Source: Rubellimicrobium rubrum (GTDB taxonomy: Bacteria > Pseudomonadota > Alphaproteobacteria > Rhodobacterales > Rhodobacteraceae). From it: a stretch of DNA of 64,000 nt. The notes below the pieces were generated by a model. The model ran no database searches, was not told the origin of the DNA, and worked only from the letters and a program-made list of their open reading frames with translations. Shown here piece by piece: positions 57,261 through 64,000 of the stretch (the stretch's first letter is position 1; every line of letters begins with the position of its first letter). The stretch spans positions 34,494 to 98,493 of the forward strand of contig NZ_VDFU01000012.1 of NCBI RefSeq assembly GCF_006152115.1. The letters are read 5' to 3'. The position numbers were made by a program, and so were the translations under genes.

Positions 57261-59012
57261 TCACTCCTCGAAGGGGTCCCACTCGTCGGGAACCTCGGGC
57301 AGCGCCTCGACCTCGGCGGCCTGGGCCTTCTCCTCGCGCGACTGGACCTTCAGCTTCGCCCCCGGAAAGGCCCTCAGCGCCGCCTGCACCAAGGGATGCG
57401 CCAGCGCCTCGGCCTCGAGCGCGGAGGCCTGCGCCAGCTGCGCCTCGCGGATCGAGGGTTGCCCCCCTTCGCTCACCACCGACACGCCCCAGCGCGTCCC
57501 CGTCCAGCTCTGGAGCCGCTGCCCCAGCCGCTGCGCGAGGTCCGGCGAGGCCATGGGCCCCGGCTCGAACTCGATCCGCCCGGGCTGGTAGCGGGCGAGC
57601 CGCACCCCCGACTCCACCTCCATCAGCAGCCCGATGTCCCGCTGGTCGCGGATGAGCTGCACCACGTCCTCGAACCGCGCGAACCGGTCGAGAGGGTGCG
57701 GCTGCCCGGCGGGCAGCGCGACGGCCCCGCCCCCCGACACCCCGCCCATGGACACTCCGGCGCCACGCGACGCCTGCGGCACCGGCGCGCGCGGCGCGGG
57801 CCCCGGCATCCCGGCCCCCATCGCGGGCGTCCCCTTCGCGCCTTGCAACTGCCGCACCAGGTCCTCGGGGCTGGGCAGGTCGGCCACATGCGTCAGCCGG
57901 ATCACCGCCATCTCGGCCGCCATCATGGCATTGGGGGCGACCGCGACCTCCTCCAGCGCCTTGAGCAGCATCTGCCAGAACCGCGCCAGCACCCGCATCG
58001 GGATGGCCGCCGCCATGGCCTGCCCCCGCGCGCGCTCGTCCGGCGACAGCGTCGGGTCCTCGGAGGCCCCGGGCGACACCTTCAGCACCGACACCCAATG
58101 CGCGATCTCCGCCAGGTCGCGCAGCACCATCACCGGGTCCGCGCCGTCCGAATACTGCGCGCCCAGCTCCTCCAGCGCGCCCGCCGCCTCGCCCTTCAGG
58201 ATCAGGTCGAACAGGTCCAGCACCCGCCCCCGGTCGGCAAGGCCCAGCATCGCGCGGACCTGCTCGGCGGTGGCCGTCCCGCCCCCGGCGATCGCCTGGT
58301 CCAGCAGAGAGGTGGCGTCCCGCGCCGACCCTTCGGCCGCCCGCGCGATCAGCGCCAGCGCCCCGTCCTCGATCTCCGCGCCCTCGGCGGTGGCGATGCG
58401 GCGCAGCAGGCCCATCATCACCTCGGGCTCGATCCGGCGGAGGTCGAAGCGCTGGCAGCGCGACAGCACCGTCACCGGCACCTTGCGGATCTCGGTGGTG
58501 GCAAAGATGAACTTCACATGCTCGGGCGGCTCCTCCAGCGTCTTCAACAGCGCGTTGAAGGCGTTGGTGGACAGCATGTGCACTTCGTCGATGATGTAGA
58601 CCTTGTAGCGCGCCTCGGCGGCCCGGTAGCGCACGGATTCGATGATCTCGCGGATGTCGCCCACGCCGGTCCGGCTGGCCGCGTCCATCTCCAGCACGTC
58701 CACATGCCGCCCTTCGCTGATCGCGCGGCAGTGGACGCAGACCCCGCAGGGCTCGGTGGTCGGGCCTCCGGTGCCGTCCGGCCCGACGCAGTTCAGCCCC
58801 TTGGCGATGATCCGCGCCGTGGTGGTCTTTCCGGTCCCCCGAATGCCGGTCAGGATAAAGGCCTGCGCGATCCGCCCCGCCTTGAAAGCGTTGCGTAGCG
58901 TCCGCACCATCGCCTCCTGCCCGACAAGGTCGGCAAAGGTCTCGGGCCGGTACTTGCGGGCGAGCACGCGGTAGGCGGTCTCGGGGGCAGGCTCGGGGAT
59001 CAGGTCTTGCAA
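57261..59012 (-). CDS. dnaX: DNA polymerase III tau/gamma subunit
   Basis: 583 residues. The AAA+ clamp-loader part has LARKYRPETF, Walker A GIRGTGKTT, a Cys cluster (EPCGVCVHC), DEVHMLS and LLKTLEEPP; the C-terminal ~200 residues are the variable tau region. The start is taken as a TTG at 59012 with GGAG eight bases upstream, an unusual start for this gene. It is first of dnaX-ybaB-recR. Confidence 0.95.
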   Translation of the reverse strand: MQDLIPEPAPETAYRVLARKYRPETFADLVGQEAMVRTLRNAFKAGRIAQAFILTGIRGTGKTTTARIIAKGLNCVGPDGTGGPTTEPCGVCVHCRAISEGRHVDVLEMDAASRTGVGDIREIIESVRYRAAEARYKVYIIDEVHMLSTNAFNALLKTLEEPPEHVKFIFATTEIRKVPVTVLSRCQRFDLRRIEPEVMMGLLRRIATAEGAEIEDGALALIARAAEGSARDATSLLDQAIAGGGTATAEQVRAMLGLADRGRVLDLFDLILKGEAAGALEELGAQYSDGADPVMVLRDLAEIAHWVSVLKVSPGASEDPTLSPDERARGQAMAAAIPMRVLARFWQMLLKALEEVAVAPNAMMAAEMAVIRLTHVADLPSPEDLVRQLQGAKGTPAMGAGMPGPAPRAPVPQASRGAGVSMGGVSGGGAVALPAGQPHPLDRFARFEDVVQLIRDQRDIGLLMEVESGVRLARYQPGRIEFEPGPMASPDLAQRLGQRLQSWTGTRWGVSVVSEGGQPSIREAQLAQASALEAEALAHPLVQAALRAFPGAKLKVQSREEKAQAAEVEALPEVPDEWDPFEE

Positions 59013-59070
59013 CGGGGCGGCTCCACGGGGGACCGGGCCAACCTAAGCCCTGGCCCCCCATGGGGCAACG

Positions 59071-60147
59071 TCACTTGTTCCGCGCGCGGGTCAAGTTCGC
59101 GCTCATGTCCTCGAAGACGCCCGCCCGATGCGCCGCGACCCCGGCCAGCAGCGTCCGCGCGGCGTTGCGGACCTCGCCCTGGATGCCCTCGTCGCGGTCG
59201 AGCGAATCGTGGCTGGTCGCATAGGGCTCCCAATAGCCGATGTAGCGATCCAGCTCCGCCTGCCGTCCGGCGGGGCGCAGCTCCATGAAGGACAGCCAGT
59301 CCGAGATCGACCGCCGCACGTTCTCCGCCCCCTCCACGTCGCCATGGGCGACCACGGAATACAGCCGGTCCTTGAGGTGCCGGGGATAGGGCCAGCCCCC
59401 CAGCTCCAGCTCCTTGGCGCGGGCCGCGTCCTTGCCGTGGGTCGAGGTCGGGTCCGGGTTGCCGCCATCCGCGCAGACCAGCCGGTCGATCATCGCCTTC
59501 AGGGGCGTGGGCGCCTGATACCAGTGGACGGGGGTGACGATCATGATCCCATGCGCCTCCACCCACATCGGATAGATCTCGTTCATCCAGTCCTGCGCCT
59601 GCCCCAGGCTGTAGTTCGGATAGCACGAGCAGGGCCAATGGCAGAGCGCGGCCGCCGTGGAAAAGCACGCCTTGCAAGGGTGGATGTTCCGCCCGTACTC
59701 GGAGGCCGTGCGCGACAGGTCGAGCACCTCGATCTCGGCGCGGCCCTCCAGCAGCACCTCCCGCGCGATCTCCACCAGCCGCCAGGACTTCGACATCTCG
59801 CCCGGGCAGGTGTGCTCGCTCCGGGTCGATCCGTTGATCAGCAGGATGCGCGACGGGCGCGAGGGGTCCTCGTGCCGCGCCTGTGCCTTGTCGATAGCGG
59901 CGCGGGCGGCGATCCAGTCCACGGCAAGGTCGTAGTCCGGGTCCGCAAAGCCCGGCCCGGCCTTTTGCGTGTGCGGGCTCTTGTGGCTCCCCGCGTATTC
60001 CTGCCACGCCGCCTCGGTGATGCGGTCCATCTCCGGCTGGAGCGCGTCAAAGGCATGGCCCTTGAACTGCGCCCGGAACCGCGCGGCAAAACCGTCGCGG
60101 TCGAGCTTCACGGGCGGCATCCCCTTGCGGGGCTTGGGGGCGAACAT
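59071..60147 (-). CDS. NAD(P)H-dependent flavodoxin-fold oxidoreductase
   Basis: 358 residues from the ATG at 60147 with GGAG upstream. An N-terminal ~100-residue region is unusual, then ILLINGSTRSEHTCPGEMSK is a flavodoxin-fold FMN loop, with VTPVHWYQAPTPLKAMIDRL as the second FMN/ligand motif. Several cysteines in CKACFSTAAALCHWPCSC are striking (five within 18 residues), as in iron-sulfur flavoproteins, but no CX2CX2CX4-7C spacing is certain. Substrate unknown. Confidence 0.82.
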   Translation of the reverse strand: MFAPKPRKGMPPVKLDRDGFAARFRAQFKGHAFDALQPEMDRITEAAWQEYAGSHKSPHTQKAGPGFADPDYDLAVDWIAARAAIDKAQARHEDPSRPSRILLINGSTRSEHTCPGEMSKSWRLVEIAREVLLEGRAEIEVLDLSRTASEYGRNIHPCKACFSTAAALCHWPCSCYPNYSLGQAQDWMNEIYPMWVEAHGIMIVTPVHWYQAPTPLKAMIDRLVCADGGNPDPTSTHGKDAARAKELELGGWPYPRHLKDRLYSVVAHGDVEGAENVRRSISDWLSFMELRPAGRQAELDRYIGYWEPYATSHDSLDRDEGIQGEVRNAARTLLAGVAAHRAGVFEDMSANLTRARNK

Positions 60148-60353
60148 GGCAGGGGCTCCGGCATCGGGGTCCGGCTGACAAGGTTCAAGCGGAGCGGACG
60201 GTTCCACGCGGCCCCCGGCGAACCGGGCGGTTCGGTGCGCGCAAGGCTGCCATGCATCAGCCGGGCAGATCGCAGCCTGTCAGCGGCGCGCGCGAGGCCA
60301 TATCTACGGGGGGTCGGCCGCAGGCCGGGCGATCCCCCCAGACAGGTTTCATC

Positions 60354-60950
60354 ATGGCCCCCAAGCTCAACATCGTCATCGGCTCCACCCGCCCCGGCCG
60401 CGTCGGCCCGACCATCGGCCAGTGGCTTGCCGAAGCCGCCTCGGCCCATGGCCTCTTCGAGGTGGAACTGGTGGACCTCGCGGAGGTGGGCCTCCCCCTT
60501 CTCGACGAGCCCGCGCATCCGCGCCTCCAGCAGTACCAGTTCGACCACACCAAGCGCTGGAGCCAGAGCGTCGCCTCGGCCGACGCCTTCCTGTTCGTGA
60601 CCCCCGAATACGACTACTTCCCGCCCGCCGCCCTGATCAACGCAGTGCAGGTGCTGGCCAAGGAATGGGGCCACAAGCCCGCGGGCGTGGTCAGCTACGG
60701 CGGCATCTCGGGGGGCCTGCGGGCCGCGCAGGTGCTGCGGCAACTGCTGAGCAACGTGAACATGCACGCCCTGCCCCAGACGGTGCCGGTGCCGATGTTC
60801 TTCCAGCACATCCAGGACGGCGCCTTCCACCCGACCGAGCCGGTGGCGACCGGAACCACGGCGCTCCTGGACGACCTCCACAAATGGGCGATCGCCCTGA
60901 AGGCGCTGCGCGTCGAAGAGGCTCAGGCCGCCCAGACCAAGGCGGCCTGA
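60354..60950 (+). CDS. NADPH-dependent FMN reductase family protein
   Basis: 198 residues from the ATG at 60354. The flavodoxin-like motif IVIGSTRPGRVGPTIGQW binds FMN, and TPEYDYFPPAALINAVQVL is the second loop, with SYGGISGGLRAAQVLRQL typical of the family. It reduces FMN, quinones or azo compounds. It is divergent from the larger flavodoxin-fold gene to its left, a possible pair. Confidence 0.9.
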   Translation: MAPKLNIVIGSTRPGRVGPTIGQWLAEAASAHGLFEVELVDLAEVGLPLLDEPAHPRLQQYQFDHTKRWSQSVASADAFLFVTPEYDYFPPAALINAVQVLAKEWGHKPAGVVSYGGISGGLRAAQVLRQLLSNVNMHALPQTVPVPMFFQHIQDGAFHPTEPVATGTTALLDDLHKWAIALKALRVEEAQAAQTKAA

Positions 60951-60954
60951 TCCG

Positions 60955-61995
60955 TCACTCCTCCGCGTCCGGCCCGCGCCGCTTCCACTTCGCGCGGGCC
61001 GAGCCATGGGCCGTCGCCTTGGCCCAGCTACGGTTGCGCGCATGCTTCTCGTGCAGCGCCTCGGTGTGCAGCCGGTCCTCGCGCTCCAGCTTCTGGTAAC
61101 GGCGCAGGCGCTCGGGATCGAGCGTGCCCGCGCGGATGGCCGCCTGCACGGCGCAGCCCGGCTCCCGGTCGTGGGTGCAGTCGCGGAAGCGGCAGCTCTC
61201 GGCCAGCGCTGCCACGTCGGAGAACACCTCCTCCACCCCTTCGGCCGCATCGACCAGCCCCAGCTCGCGGATGCCGGGCGTGTCGATCAGGCAGCCCCCA
61301 GCCAACGTCCGGCGCAAGGCGCGGGCGGTGGTCGTGTGCCGGCCCTTGGCGTCGTCGGCGCGGATGTCCTGCGTCGCCGCCTGCACGCCGGTCAGGGCGT
61401 TCTGCAACGTGGTCTTGCCCACCCCCGACGACCCCACGAGCGCGAGCGTCCGCCCCGCCTCGACCCAGGGGGTCAGCCGCGCGACCTCCTCCGGGTCCTT
61501 GGCGTTCAGCGCCAGCGCGACCACCAGCGGCGACAGCGCCCGCGCCTCGCTCAGGTAGCGGTCGGGATCGTCCGCCTGATCGGCCTTGGTCAGGATCACC
61601 AGCGGCAGGCACCCCGCCTGCGCTGCCACCGCGATGTAGCGCTCCAGCCGCGCCGGATTGAAGTCGGCGTTGCACGAGGTGACGATGCCCAGCGTGTCCA
61701 CATTGGCGGCGATGAGCTGCCGGCGCGAGGTGTCGCCCGCATTGCGCCGCACGATCTCGGTGGCGGGGGTCAGGCGCCGGGTCACATGGACGCCGTCCTG
61801 CAGCACCCAGTCGCCGACGGCGATGCTGCCGGTCCCCTCGGGCACGAGAAGCCGCACCGGCCCCTCAACGCCAAGCGCCATGATGTGGCTGCGCTCCACC
61901 CCGCTGACGCGCGCAGGGGTGGACGCCTCGTCAGGATCGACCTGACCGGCAAAATGGGGGGTCCAGCCAAGGCTGGAAAGGACAGGGTCTGTCAC
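60955..61995 (-). CDS. rsgA: Ribosome small-subunit-dependent GTPase A
   Basis: 346 residues from the GTG at 61995; the frame is open much further but that part overlaps the SRP RNA and is not coding. The circularly permuted GTPase order is visible: G4 LTKAD before G1 GSSGVGKTTL and G3 DTPGIRE, plus the zinc motif CRFRDCTHDREPGC. It matures the 30S subunit. The GTG start has only weak AAGCA upstream, so the start is tentative. Confidence 0.9.
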   Translation of the reverse strand: MTDPVLSSLGWTPHFAGQVDPDEASTPARVSGVERSHIMALGVEGPVRLLVPEGTGSIAVGDWVLQDGVHVTRRLTPATEIVRRNAGDTSRRQLIAANVDTLGIVTSCNADFNPARLERYIAVAAQAGCLPLVILTKADQADDPDRYLSEARALSPLVVALALNAKDPEEVARLTPWVEAGRTLALVGSSGVGKTTLQNALTGVQAATQDIRADDAKGRHTTTARALRRTLAGGCLIDTPGIRELGLVDAAEGVEEVFSDVAALAESCRFRDCTHDREPGCAVQAAIRAGTLDPERLRRYQKLEREDRLHTEALHEKHARNRSWAKATAHGSARAKWKRRGPDAEE

Positions 61996-62142
61996 TGCTT
62001 GAAAATCCCGGAACGAAGGAATCGAACCTCGCGGCAAGGCGCAAGGCGGCTTCGCATCGGGCAGCGGAAGCCTATGCCAGGCGTCCGGCCCGGAGGGTGA
62101 CGGCAATCTCCATCTTCGCCCTCCCTGCTCCAGGGTTGATCG

Positions 62143-62241
62143 GTGAGAGGCTGAACACGACCCAAGCGGGACTCGTTGCGGCTGCTTCCTTCCGGACCTG
62201 ACCGGGTTGGCGAGGCGCCTGCCCGCGCCAACCTCTCGGGG
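62143..62241 (-). ncRNA. ffs: Signal recognition particle RNA (4.5S type)
   Basis: On the minus strand the invariant core GGTCAGGTCCGGAAGGAAGC is followed by AGCCGC. The terminal stem GAGAGGTTG pairs with CAGCCTCTC, giving a closed ~97-nt hairpin of the small bacterial SRP RNA. It binds Ffh to target nascent membrane proteins. The exact ends are set by the base of the stem, ±5 nt. It lies between rsgA and the rhodanese gene; the rest of this ~350-bp stretch (62000-62142) shows nothing else convincing. Confidence 0.93.
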
Positions 62242-62349
62242 CCGCATATACGCCCGCGGCCCCCTCCGCGCAAGGCCAGAGCCTGACGCCCTGCCATCCA
62301 TCCCCCGCAGAAGGGGCGGCCCGGCGATGCAACGTCAGACCGCAGGCCC

Positions 62350-62724
62350 TCAATCCTCCATCGGGCCGCCGGCGTTCTTCCAGTCGCCGATGCCGCCGAT
62401 GTTGTGGACCTTCTCGAAGCCCATCTCCTTGAGGGTCTTGCCCGCCAGCGCCGCCTGCCCGCCAGCGCCGCAGACGAGGTAGATCTCCGCGTCCTTCTTC
62501 AGGACCGGGTTGTGGTACTGCGAACTGTCGTCGGCGGCGAACTCCATGAACCCGCGCGGCACGCGGGCGGCCCCGGCGATGGTTCCGGTCTTTTCGATGG
62601 CGCCCGAGTCGCGGACGTCGATGAACAGCGCGTTCCCCTCGGCGTGCTTCTTCAGCGCATCCTCCACGGGAACGCGGGGAACCTGGGTGTTGGCCTCATC
62701 GAGGTAGTCCTTGGCAGATTTCAT
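62350..62724 (-). CDS. Rhodanese-like domain protein
   Basis: 124 residues from the ATG at 62724 with AAGGAG upstream. A single rhodanese domain: LFIDVRDSGAIEKTG, and the active-site loop YLVCGAGGQAALAG with the catalytic Cys, but no Arg in the usual sixth position, so thiosulfate sulfurtransferase activity is uncertain. It ends with the ETF-like conserved GGIGDWKNAG. It may act in sulfur relay. Confidence 0.88.
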   Translation of the reverse strand: MKSAKDYLDEANTQVPRVPVEDALKKHAEGNALFIDVRDSGAIEKTGTIAGAARVPRGFMEFAADDSSQYHNPVLKKDAEIYLVCGAGGQAALAGKTLKEMGFEKVHNIGGIGDWKNAGGPMED

Positions 62725-62942
62725 GGCGTGGCTCCTTCCTTCGTCCGGGCGCAGGGATTCCCTGCCCGCCTCGGTCCCCGCAGGAGGTAGCATCCCACGC
62801 GCCGCGTCAACAAAGCGCGCCGGGCGGCACGGGTTTTCACGACGCCCGCGCTTCGGGCTGGAACCGGCGCGCCGTGCCGCCTAGTTAGGCGGTTGTTGCG
62901 CCCCGCGCGGGCCCTACCCCCTGGCCCCAGGCGAGGCACGAC

Positions 62943-63737
62943 ATGGCTTATCCGAAACGACGGCGGCGCGCCCGCCTCCGCCGCACCTTGCGCGCCTTTG
63001 GCCCCGCCATGCAGCGGCCGGGCGGGCCGGAGCCCTTCCGCGCCGCCCTGGGCGCCGGTTTAGCTCTTCTGGCTTGTGGGGTGCTTGTGTCGCTGGGGGG
63101 TGTGTCTGGTACGCGGGCTGGGTTGTTTTTGATTGCGCCGTTGGGGGCCACGGCGTTTTTGTTGTTTGCGGTGCCGAACTCGCCGTTGGCGCAGCCCTGG
63201 TCGGCGGTGGTGGGCAACACGGTGTCGGCGTGTGTGGCGGTCACGGTGGTGTTGCTGGGACCGCCCCAGGCCGTTGCGGCGGGGCTGGCGGTGTTTTGGG
63301 CCATGGCGGGCATGGCGGCGCTCCGGGCCATGCACCCGCCCGGCGGCGCGGTGGCGCTGGCCACGGTGCTGTCGGCGCCCGTGGTGGAGGAGATGGGGTT
63401 TCGCTTCGTGCTGGCGCCGGTTCTGCTCGACACGGTGGTGCTGGTGGGGGCGGCGGTGCTGTTCAACCGGCTCACCGGGCGGCGCTATCCGTTCCGCCAG
63501 CCGGCCGTTCCCGCCACCGCGCCCGACCCGCGGACCGGGCTGTCGCCCGAGGAACTGGCCGGGCTGCTGCGGCGCGCCAACCAGAGCGCCAACATCGGCG
63601 TCGAGGACTTCGGCCGGCTTCTGGCGGCGGCGGAGGCCGAGGTCGCGGCGCACCGGGCCGAATCACGTCCGGGCGCTGCGAATCGGGGGGCGAATCCCTG
63701 CGGGACTCACCGTGGCCTTCGGGTGGCATCCCGCTAG
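62943..63737 (+). CDS. HPP family integral membrane protein
   Basis: 264 residues. A very basic N-terminus (KRRRRARLRR) is followed by about five membrane helices; MHPPGGA near residue 123 is the family's HPP signature. Some HPP proteins are nitrite transporters in plants, but bacterial function is unsettled. The C-terminal ~80 residues are soluble and carry SPEELAGLLRRANQSANIGVEDFGRLLAAAE, described in two parts as a helical tail. Confidence 0.85.
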   Translation: MAYPKRRRRARLRRTLRAFGPAMQRPGGPEPFRAALGAGLALLACGVLVSLGGVSGTRAGLFLIAPLGATAFLLFAVPNSPLAQPWSAVVGNTVSACVAVTVVLLGPPQAVAAGLAVFWAMAGMAALRAMHPPGGAVALATVLSAPVVEEMGFRFVLAPVLLDTVVLVGAAVLFNRLTGRRYPFRQPAVPATAPDPRTGLSPEELAGLLRRANQSANIGVEDFGRLLAAAEAEVAAHRAESRPGAANRGANPCGTHRGLRVASR

Positions 63738-63931
63738 CCTTCACGGCGAATCTGCGGCAAAGGTTTGTCCCATAAGGAGAGTAGCGGCCCGCCGCGCTGA
63801 TTCGCGCTTAGCGCTAACGTGGTAAACGGCGGCCCGCCGCGCAGGGTTCCCGACAACCCTGACGAGAGAAGATCCCTGTGTTACCGGCGACGCCAAGCAG
63901 AACGCGTCCCATGCACTAGGAGAACTCTTGA
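63738..63931 (+). promoter_or_regulatory. Upstream region with a LacI-type palindrome
   Basis: TTAGCGCTAA (63808-63817) is a perfect 10-bp palindrome, the core of LacI-family operators, sitting about 115 bp before the ATG at 63932. A 14-bp direct repeat GCGGCCCGCCGCGC (63784-63797 and 63829-63842) flanks it on both sides. AGGAG lies at 63918-63922. These suggest sugar-dependent control of the following gene. Confidence 0.5.
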
Positions 63932-64000
63932 ATGCCCGGTCCGTCTCTCGGCCTGAACCTCAACACGCTCGCTGACTGGTCCACAGCCTTTCCCTTCATC
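63932..64000 (+). CDS. Start of an uncharacterised gene (cut by window edge)
   Basis: 23 codons are visible (MPGPSLGLNLNTLADWST, then AFPFI), after AGGAG nine bases upstream of the ATG. The short N-terminus with LGLNLN and DWST...FPF is reminiscent of exported carbohydrate-active or calcium-binding proteins of marine Rhodobacterales, but too little is seen. It has no signal peptide in the visible part. The LacI-type palindrome upstream suggests control by a sugar regulator. Confidence 0.55.
   Translation, partial: MPGPSLGLNLNTLADWSTAFPFI

Noticed and set aside
61996..62050. tRNA-like T-arm (GGTTCGATTCC on the minus strand)
   Set aside because: No matching D arm, anticodon stem or acceptor stem can be found, and no CCA end follows, so it is not called as tRNA or tmRNA.

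Overview
The window is about 64 kb of GC-rich alphaproteobacterial chromosome, most likely from the Rhodobacterales (Roseobacter/Paracoccaceae). The support is gene content and order: scattered hemC, hemE and hemF; chvI-chvG-hprK-rapZ-IIA-HPr divergent from pckA; etfB-etfA-hbdA; dnaX-ybaB-recR; COQ9, TrcR and DUF6473 proteins; and a very short HprK. No rRNA operon, CRISPR array, transposase or integrase was seen.

Region 1 (1-11550) is a defence-type accessory island with visibly lower GC and looser codon use than the rest. On the plus strand it holds the end of a type 1 BREX operon: the pglX C-terminus, pglZ and brxL. The brxL product ends in a phospholipase-D-like MIT_C-type domain. It is followed by a short reading frame broken by one amber codon. 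Convergent to BREX, on the minus strand, is a tightly coupled four-gene operon (11353 to 5912). It encodes a 4-TM coiled-coil protein, a membrane-anchored vWA-like periplasmic protein, a MotA/ExbB/ZorA-like channel subunit with a very long coiled-coil tail, and a ZorB-like single-TM OmpA-domain protein with three tandem ~70-residue repeats. All three junctions can be read as TGATG stop-start overlaps. It resembles the ZorAB motor of Zorya, but has no ZorC, ZorD or ZorE and no recognisable nuclease or helicase. This is the best candidate for an undescribed system. The island stops at the 3' end of an elongator tRNA-Met(CAT) gene, a plausible integration site.

Region 2 (11747-36405) is core metabolism and housekeeping: a GlcD-type FAD oxidase, hemC, hemE, hemF, an RsmC-like methyltransferase, ClpS, HAD phosphatases, a DD-carboxypeptidase with a SPOR domain, the yejABEF peptide/microcin C-type ABC importer, a membrane-anchored cytochrome c (CycM/cy-like), prephenate dehydratase, NudC, a cytoplasmic CpdB-like phosphoesterase, ribosomal protein S21, COQ9, a quinone oxidoreductase and two tiny hydrophilic proteins.

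Region 3 (36406-47463) covers electron transfer and carbon regulation: etfBA with tandem hairpins upstream, 3-hydroxybutyryl-CoA dehydrogenase, an acyltransferase, and the regulatory PTS/HprK/RapZ/ChvG/ChvI block. That block is divergent from pckA across an intergenic region carrying two identical 11-bp boxes set 21 bp apart.

Region 4 (47464-64000) holds a REP-like inverted pair, several oxidoreductases, MetRS, an AI-2E family permease, RNase T2, TrcR, recR-ybaB-dnaX, flavin reductases, RsgA, the SRP RNA, a rhodanese and an HPP-family membrane protein. At the right edge is the start of a gene preceded by a LacI-type palindromic operator.
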